Origin: Pigmentiphaga kullae
GTDB taxonomy: Bacteria > Pseudomonadota > Gammaproteobacteria > Burkholderiales > Burkholderiaceae_B
Assembly (NCBI RefSeq): GCF_004216695.1
Contig: NZ_SGXC01000002.1
Location: 310,001-374,000, forward strand
DNA: 64,000 nucleotides
Direction: 5' to 3'
Position 1 is the stretch's first letter. Every line of letters starts with the position of its first letter. Shown piece by piece: positions 58,806 through 64,000 of this stretch. Both the position numbers and the translations under genes were made by a program. The notes beneath the pieces were generated by a model, which worked only from the letters and a program-made list of their open reading frames with translations, had not been told where the DNA came from and ran no database searches.

Positions 58806-58823
58806 GACTCGTTTCCCGCTCCA
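58806..58823 (+). other. ICE attachment core (tRNA-Gly 3' end remnant)
   Basis: GACTCGTTTCCCGCTCCA. I recall the ICEclc 18-bp core as GTCTCGTTTCCCGCTCCA, a 17/18 match. The sequence upstream does not fold as a tRNA, so this is the end distal to the intact tRNA-Gly, which should lie beside the integrase at the other end. Confidence 0.88.
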
Positions 58824-58870
58824 AATTATGGTTTGCAGGCTTCTGCCGAAGCCTGTGGATTCTCGAAAAA

Positions 58871-58890
58871 GGAGCTCCGGCTCCTTTTTT
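58871..58890 (+). terminator. Rho-independent terminator just outside the ICE
   Basis: GGAGC-TCCG-GCTCC followed by six T, 47 bp beyond the att core. It is the kind of terminator expected after a tRNA-Gly gene, left on the chromosome when the ICE entered the tRNA 3' end. It would also end transcripts from the outward promoter in the integrated state. Confidence 0.85.
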
Positions 58891-59060
58891 CATTCCCAGC
58901 CACACTGCGGAAATTCCTTCATGCTGCTTCGAAGGGATTTGAGATCATCTGCAAATAAGGGTTACCATCATTCGATGGCTATAACCCCCTGGGACCAATA
59001 TCAGTTGTTTCCGAGCCCGGTGGCGGTCATGCGTGGACCTCACGGAGCTTCCCGGAAGCA

Positions 59061-60737
59061 ATGCACACCAGCCCTCGCCATCTCATCATCGCCGCCGCGC
59101 TGTCGCTGGCGGCCTCCCTTGTTGTCATCATGCCGACCAGCTCCGTCCGCGCCCAGCAGGCGCCCGACGCGGGCCGGACCTTGCAGGAGCTGCGGCCACG
59201 CCTACCGCAGCCAGTCACTCCTCCCGCATTCAAGCTCGACGCGCCCATGGTCGAGTCCGTCGCTCCCGGCGGGCCGCAGGTTGCCGTTACATCCATTACC
59301 ATCGACGGCAACTCCGCGATCCCGTCCGAGCAGCTTCAGGCGTTGGTGGCCGATGCGCCGGGCCGCCGCTACGATCTGGCCGGCCTGAAGACCCTGGCGG
59401 ACCGCATCACCGACCATTACCGCCGTGCCGGCTATCCTTTCGCCCGCGCCCTCGTCCCGGCCCAGACGCTGGACGGCGGCGCCCTGCGCATCCAGGTGCT
59501 CGAAGGGCGTTATGGCCGGGTCGCGGCTTCGGGAGAATTGGCCGGGCAGGCCCAGCCGTGGCTGTCGGCCCTGAGGCCCGGCCAGGTCATCGGCGGCCGC
59601 GAGCTCGAACGCAGCATCTACCTGCTGTCCGACTTGCCGGGTATCGCCGTCGATCCGGTCATGGGGCCCGGCTCGGCCGTGGGCGAAGGCGATCTCGACG
59701 TCGGGGTGTCCATGGCCCGGAAATGGGGCGGCCAGGCCAGCGTCGACAACTACGGCAACCGCTACACAGGGGCCGGGCGTGCCGGCCTGAGCCTGTGGGG
59801 CAACAGCCTGTTCACCTTCGGCGACCGTGCCACCCTGGACGCCTTGCTCACCACCGAAGCCATGTGGCTGGGTGCCCTCGGCTACGAGGCCCCGGTGGGC
59901 ACCAGCGGCCTGCGCTTCGATGCGCGTTTCGCCCACACCCGCTACGAGCTGGGCAAGGAATTTTCGTCGCTCGACGCCACCGGAAGGGCCGATATCGCTG
60001 CGGCGGGGCTGTCGTATCCGCTGTGGCGGGCGGCCTGGGGTGGGGTCACGGCCGGGCTGCAGTATCAGCACAAGACGCTGAGGGACAACATGGAGGTCGC
60101 CGACAGCCATACCAAGGCCTCCAGCGACAGCGTGCCCCTCAGCCTGCGCTTCGATGCGCGCGACACCCTGTTGGCGGGCCTGGGCGGGCTGACCTACGGG
60201 CAGCTGAGCTGGACGCCGGGCAAGCTGCATCTGGGGCCGACCTTGATGGCCGTGGATCAGGCAACGGCGCGCAGCAATGGCTCCTTCCACAAGTTGAATC
60301 TGGACGTGGCGCGCTTGCAGCAATTGCCGGCGAACCTCAACCTGTACGCGCGTTTCATGGCGCAGTGGGCGAACAAGAACCTGCATTCGTCAGAAAGCTT
60401 CGGGCTGGGGGGGCAGGGCGGGGTGCGAGCGTATCCGCTCGGCGAAGGCTACGGCGACGCGGGCTGGCTGTTGCAGACAGAACTGCGTTATCCGATCGGC
60501 AACGTCACTCCCTATGGTTTCTTCGACCTGGGCCGGGTGAAAGTCAACCAGGATCCCTGGGCGCCGGGCGAGAACACCCGGACGTTGTCGGGCGCAGGCT
60601 TCGGCTTGCGGGCGATCTTGCAGAAGGCGTGGACGGTGGACGTGAGCCTGGCCTGGCGCACGCACGGGGGCAAGCCGCGATCCGACTCGCGTGACGCGCG
60701 GCCGCTGGCATGGGCCAGTCTGGCTTATCGCTTTTGA
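59061..60737 (+). CDS. Two-partner secretion transporter (FhaC/ShlB-like, TpsB)
   Basis: A 558-residue outer-membrane protein with a signal peptide (to about residue 31), a POTRA region (I-T-I-D-G-N-S-A-I-P near residue 80) and a 16-strand-type barrel ending in Y-R-F. The conserved loop-6 motif appears as G-G-V-R-A-Y-P-L-G-E-G-Y-G. It exports the adjacent exoprotein. It is chromosomal, outside the att site. The ATG at 59061 is 9 bp before the exoprotein's operon partner spacing rule: the two genes are separated by only 9 bp. Confidence 0.92.
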   Translation: MHTSPRHLIIAAALSLAASLVVIMPTSSVRAQQAPDAGRTLQELRPRLPQPVTPPAFKLDAPMVESVAPGGPQVAVTSITIDGNSAIPSEQLQALVADAPGRRYDLAGLKTLADRITDHYRRAGYPFARALVPAQTLDGGALRIQVLEGRYGRVAASGELAGQAQPWLSALRPGQVIGGRELERSIYLLSDLPGIAVDPVMGPGSAVGEGDLDVGVSMARKWGGQASVDNYGNRYTGAGRAGLSLWGNSLFTFGDRATLDALLTTEAMWLGALGYEAPVGTSGLRFDARFAHTRYELGKEFSSLDATGRADIAAAGLSYPLWRAAWGGVTAGLQYQHKTLRDNMEVADSHTKASSDSVPLSLRFDARDTLLAGLGGLTYGQLSWTPGKLHLGPTLMAVDQATARSNGSFHKLNLDVARLQQLPANLNLYARFMAQWANKNLHSSESFGLGGQGGVRAYPLGEGYGDAGWLLQTELRYPIGNVTPYGFFDLGRVKVNQDPWAPGENTRTLSGAGFGLRAILQKAWTVDVSLAWRTHGGKPRSDSRDARPLAWASLAYRF

Positions 60738-60746
60738 GAGAGACCT

Positions 60747-63700
60747 ATGAAACGCGCAAGCCTGAACCATACGTATCGCCTGGCATGGAGCGAGGCCAGG
60801 GGAGTCTGGGTGGCCGTACCGGAGATCCAGAAGTCGCACGGCAAGCGCGGCGGGCAGCGGTTGCGGCGGTTGGCCGAGGCGAGCCTGGTGGCGGGATTCG
60901 TAGGAGGCGGTTTGCTGGCAGGGGCCGCGCCGTCGTGGGCTGCGGGCCCGCTGCCCACGGGCGGGCAGGTCACCTCGGGGGCCGGCGTCATCCACCAGAG
61001 CGGCCCGGACATGACCATCACTCAGTCCAGCGCCAGGCTGGGAATGGATTGGACGAGCTTCTCCATCGGCAGCGGCAATACGGTCCGCTTCGTGCAGCCG
61101 GACGCGAGCTCGGTGGCCGTCAACCGGGTCACGGGCAGCGACGCCAGTTCGATCCAGGGGGCGCTCAAGGCCAATGGACAGGTCTTCCTGTCCAACCCCA
61201 ATGGCATCGTGTTCAGCCCCACCGCCCAGGTGGACGTGGGCGGGTTGATCGCCACCACGCACGCCATCTCCGAGCAGGACGGCAAGTACGTCCTGCAAGG
61301 CCGCAGCGGGGCCGGCGTCGTCAACGAAGGCACGATCCGCGCCGCGGACGGCGGCACGGTGGCGCTGGTGGCGGCGCGCGTGGTCAACCGGGGCAGCATC
61401 GAGGCCGCGCAAGGCAACGTACTGCTGGGCGCGGGAGACAAGGTCACGCTGGACCTGGGCGGGCCGGTCAAGATCAAGGTGGACGAGGGCGCGATCGATG
61501 CGCTGATCGAGCAGGGCGGCGCGATCCGCGCGGACGGCGGGCGGGTGTACATGACGGCGGCCTCGGCCGGCGCGTTGACGTCCACGGTCATCAACCACAC
61601 GGGCGTGACCGAAGCGCGCACCCTGTCCACCGGAGAAGACGGCCGGATCGTGCTGCTGGGCGGCATGGAAAAGGACCGCATCGAGGTTGCCGGCACGCTC
61701 GACGCCAGTGCATCCGCCGGGGGCGATGGCGGCTTCATCGAAACCAGCGCGGCGCGGGTGGGTATCGCCGACGATGCCCGCATCACCACCAAGGCGGCCA
61801 GCGGCCGCAACGGCACCTGGCTGATCGATCCGGTGGACTTCACCATCGCCGCCAGCGGCGGCGACATGACGGGAGCCGCGCTGGGCGCTCAACTGGGCAA
61901 CGGCAACGTCACGATCGAATCCAGCACCGGAGCCGCTGCGGGCACCGGCAACCTCAATGTCAACGACACGGTCGAGTGGAGCGCCAATACGCTTACACTC
62001 ACCGCCGCCAACAGCATCAACATCAACGCGACGATGACTGCCGGCGGCACCGCCGGCCTGGCGCTGAATCCGGCTACCGCCAACGGTTCCGATACGGCCG
62101 TCGCCGCGGGCACCGTGAATGTCATGCCGGGCCTCGGCCGGGTGGATTTCACCGGCACCGGCAACAGCCTGAGCATCAAGGGCACGCCCTATACCATCGT
62201 CGCCAGCCTGGCCCAGCTGCAGGGCATCGGCGCTGACCTGGGCGGCCACTACGCGCTGGGCCGCGACATCGATGCAAGCGCCACGGCGGGCTGGAACCCG
62301 GACGCCAGTGGCGGTTTCTCCGGTTTCTCTCCTATTGGAACCAATGACGGCAGCCTCGGTTTCGGTGGCGTTTTCGATGGGCTGGGCCACACCATCGACG
62401 GACTGACCATCAATCGTCCCGCTACCGACAACGTGGGTTTGTTCGGCTACATCATCAGGGACAGCATTGTCCGCAACGTGGGCCTGAGGGGCGGCTCGAC
62501 GTATGGTCGCAACAATACGGGCGCCCTGGTGGGGTACTCCAATGGCGGCCTGGTATCCCATGCCTATTCCACCGGCAACGTACGCGGCGTGGACAACGTC
62601 GGCGGGCTGATCGGTTACCTCTTTTACAGCGCCGATCATCTGTATGCCACCGGCGACGTCGAAGGCAGCGGCAATGTCGGCGGATTGATCGGGGCTGGCG
62701 CGAATTCGGCCCTTCGGTACGCCTATGCGAGCGGCAACGTCCGGGGCGGCAATGCCGGCGGACTGGTTGGGGCCTTCGAATCGTTCTCGTCATGGTACAG
62801 CTACGCGACCGGGGACGTCACCGGAACCAGGTCGGCCGGCGGTCTGGTGGGGCAATACGAGCACGGTACCGTGTGGTATTCCTACGCCACCGGCAAGGTG
62901 GCGGGCGGGTTGACCGGAGGCCTGATCGGGGACAGCAGCTTCCTTACCCTCATCGGCGGTTATTGGGACATGGACAGTACCGGCCAGTCGCAAGGCTGCG
63001 GTTCGAGCATCGGTTGCTCCGGCGCCGGTCCCGGACTCGTCGGCCTGCGCACGGCGGATGCCTTCAGGCAGGCCAGCTACGAGACCTTTCGCTTCGGCAA
63101 CGACTGGTACATGGTGGAGGGCTCGACCCGTCCCTTCCTGATGTTCGAATACGCCACCACCATCGGAAACGCCCACCAGTTGCAGTTGGTGGACCTGGAT
63201 TTGTCGGCCCGCTACACGCTGGCCCACGATATCGATATGTCGGTGGCCGACGGCTCGCGCGCATCGGGCATGTGGAGCAGCCAGGGGTTCAATCCGATCG
63301 GCGCCTACGGCCCCGGAGGCCCCGCCGCAGCCTTCACTGGTACCTTCGACGGGCAGGGCCATGTCGTCAGCGGCCTGAGGATAGCCCGGACGGCAGACTA
63401 CGTCGGCCTGTTCGGTCACCTGGGCAGCGGCAGCGTTGTGCGCAACATCGGCCTGGCCGACGCCGCCGTTGCGGGCGGCCGCTATACCGGTGCCTTGGCC
63501 GGCGCCAACGAAGGAGCCATCGCCAACGTTTATGCGACAGGTGCGGTGGCGGGCGGCGACGATACCGGTGGTTTGGTGGGCCATAACTTGAACGGCACGA
63601 TCACCAACGCCTATACGGCAAGCACCGTGGCGGGCGGCGACAACACCGGCGGCCTGGTGGGCCGTAATTCGAATGGCGAGATCGCCGAGACTTATGCGAC

Positions 63701-64000
63701 GGGCGAGATAACGGGCAGCGGCGCCCGCGGCGGTTTGGTAGGGATGAACGACGGCACGATCGCCCGCAGTTTCTACGCGACCACCGATGCCGACGGCAAC
63801 CCGATCAACAACGGATCGGCAGGGGGCAATCCCGAAGGCGTGACAGGCAAGCGGCTGGATGAACTGCGGCAGCTCTCCACGTTCACCGAGGCCGGCTGGA
63901 ATATTTCCGACCGGGGCGGCGAGGACACGGCCTGGCGCATGTACGAAGGCGGCACCACGCCTTTGCTACGAAACTTCCTGACGGCGATCACGGTGACCGC
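60747..64000 (+). CDS. Filamentous haemagglutinin-like exoprotein (TpsA) with GLUG repeats, 3' end outside window
   Basis: At least 1084 residues, open to the window end. An extended signal peptide region (M-K-R-A-S-L-N-H-T-Y-R-L-A-W-S-E, then a basic and a hydrophobic part ending A-A-P-S-W-A-A) is followed by a TPS secretion domain with V-F-L-S-N-P-N-G-I-V-F near residue 150. GLUG-type repeats (V-G-G-L-I-G, A-G-G-L-V-G) occur at about residues 615-730 and 900-1005. It is a secreted adhesin or contact-dependent toxin; the C-terminus would decide. Shine-Dalgarno GAGAGAG precedes the start. Confidence 0.92.
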   Translation, partial: MKRASLNHTYRLAWSEARGVWVAVPEIQKSHGKRGGQRLRRLAEASLVAGFVGGGLLAGAAPSWAAGPLPTGGQVTSGAGVIHQSGPDMTITQSSARLGMDWTSFSIGSGNTVRFVQPDASSVAVNRVTGSDASSIQGALKANGQVFLSNPNGIVFSPTAQVDVGGLIATTHAISEQDGKYVLQGRSGAGVVNEGTIRAADGGTVALVAARVVNRGSIEAAQGNVLLGAGDKVTLDLGGPVKIKVDEGAIDALIEQGGAIRADGGRVYMTAASAGALTSTVINHTGVTEARTLSTGEDGRIVLLGGMEKDRIEVAGTLDASASAGGDGGFIETSAARVGIADDARITTKAASGRNGTWLIDPVDFTIAASGGDMTGAALGAQLGNGNVTIESSTGAAAGTGNLNVNDTVEWSANTLTLTAANSININATMTAGGTAGLALNPATANGSDTAVAAGTVNVMPGLGRVDFTGTGNSLSIKGTPYTIVASLAQLQGIGADLGGHYALGRDIDASATAGWNPDASGGFSGFSPIGTNDGSLGFGGVFDGLGHTIDGLTINRPATDNVGLFGYIIRDSIVRNVGLRGGSTYGRNNTGALVGYSNGGLVSHAYSTGNVRGVDNVGGLIGYLFYSADHLYATGDVEGSGNVGGLIGAGANSALRYAYASGNVRGGNAGGLVGAFESFSSWYSYATGDVTGTRSAGGLVGQYEHGTVWYSYATGKVAGGLTGGLIGDSSFLTLIGGYWDMDSTGQSQGCGSSIGCSGAGPGLVGLRTADAFRQASYETFRFGNDWYMVEGSTRPFLMFEYATTIGNAHQLQLVDLDLSARYTLAHDIDMSVADGSRASGMWSSQGFNPIGAYGPGGPAAAFTGTFDGQGHVVSGLRIARTADYVGLFGHLGSGSVVRNIGLADAAVAGGRYTGALAGANEGAIANVYATGAVAGGDDTGGLVGHNLNGTITNAYTASTVAGGDNTGGLVGRNSNGEIAETYATGEITGSGARGGLVGMNDGTIARSFYATTDADGNPINNGSAGGNPEGVTGKRLDELRQLSTFTEAGWNISDRGGEDTAWRMYEGGTTPLLRNFLTAITVT

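Noticed and set aside
58740..58823. Intact tRNA-Gly gene ending at the att core
   Set aside because: The 60 bp before the core do not fold as a cloverleaf and lack T-loop and anticodon sequences; only the 3'-end remnant is present.
60710..62236. 508-residue plus-strand frame overlapping the exoprotein start
   Set aside because: It is out of frame with the exoprotein and made almost only of R, G, A and H; it is a frame shadow.
60390..62639. 749-residue minus-strand frame opposite the exoprotein gene
   Set aside because: Composition is that of an antisense shadow; the plus strand reads a continuous TPS exoprotein with signal peptide and NPNG motif.

Overview
This window is almost entirely the interior and one end of a large integrative and conjugative element (ICE) of the clc / PFGI-1 / PAGI-2 family, in a GC-rich proteobacterium. 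The element enters from beyond the left edge and ends at a recognisable attachment site at 58806-58823. That site is an 18-bp tRNA-Gly 3'-end remnant that matches my memory of the ICEclc att core at 17 of 18 bases. To its right is chromosome: a rho-independent terminator, then a two-partner-secretion pair, an FhaC-like transporter and the first part of a filamentous-haemagglutinin-like exoprotein with an extended signal peptide and GLUG repeats. This flank suggests a betaproteobacterium such as Bordetella or Achromobacter; the genus is an inference.

Layout. (1) 1-8050 (minus): the mating-channel operon, from a thioredoxin-fold protein and a TraC/VirB4-like ATPase to the RAQPRD protein. (2) 8191-15492 (plus): a defence island inserted in the conjugation genes. 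It holds an HTH/PIN pair, a type III CBASS (TRIP13-like ATPase, two HORMA proteins, a CD-NTase and the nuclease NucC) and a Rad50-like ATPase with a CxxC hook. (3) 15533-21580 (minus): the rest of the conjugation genes, including the TraD coupling protein, a lytic transglycosylase and a PilL-like lipoprotein, with no pil operon beside it. (4) 21719-40479 (minus): a helicase, a DNA methyltransferase-like protein and many small conserved ICE genes (DUF3275, DUF932, DUF3577, DUF3085 and others). Most are preceded by a strong hairpin, and three by a related leader of about 300 nt. A 3.9-kb Tn3-family mercury-resistance transposon (31886-35818, 5-bp TSD) splits the DUF3085 gene; its transposase is a remnant. 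(5) 40632-46433: a lead/cadmium/zinc island with cadR, a four-HMA P-type ATPase, lspA, an unlisted 52-residue cysteine-rich peptide, a CDF-type transporter and two decayed genes. (6) 47157-57467 (minus): the replication, maintenance and control block: topB, ssb, DUF3158, PFL_4669 family, STY4528 family, then genes matching ICEclc bisC, bisD, shi, parA, alpA and a bisR-like gene. (7) 57918-58823: a DUF305 protein, an outward promoter and the att site.

How it works together. By analogy with ICEclc, the bisR/alpA/parA/shi/bisD/bisC block should switch the element into transfer competence in a few cells, turning on the mating operons. The outward promoter at 58709-58737 would drive the integrase only after excision joins the two ends. 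The cargo protects the host against mercury, lead or cadmium and phage. The integrase, relaxase and remaining transfer genes lie outside the window.
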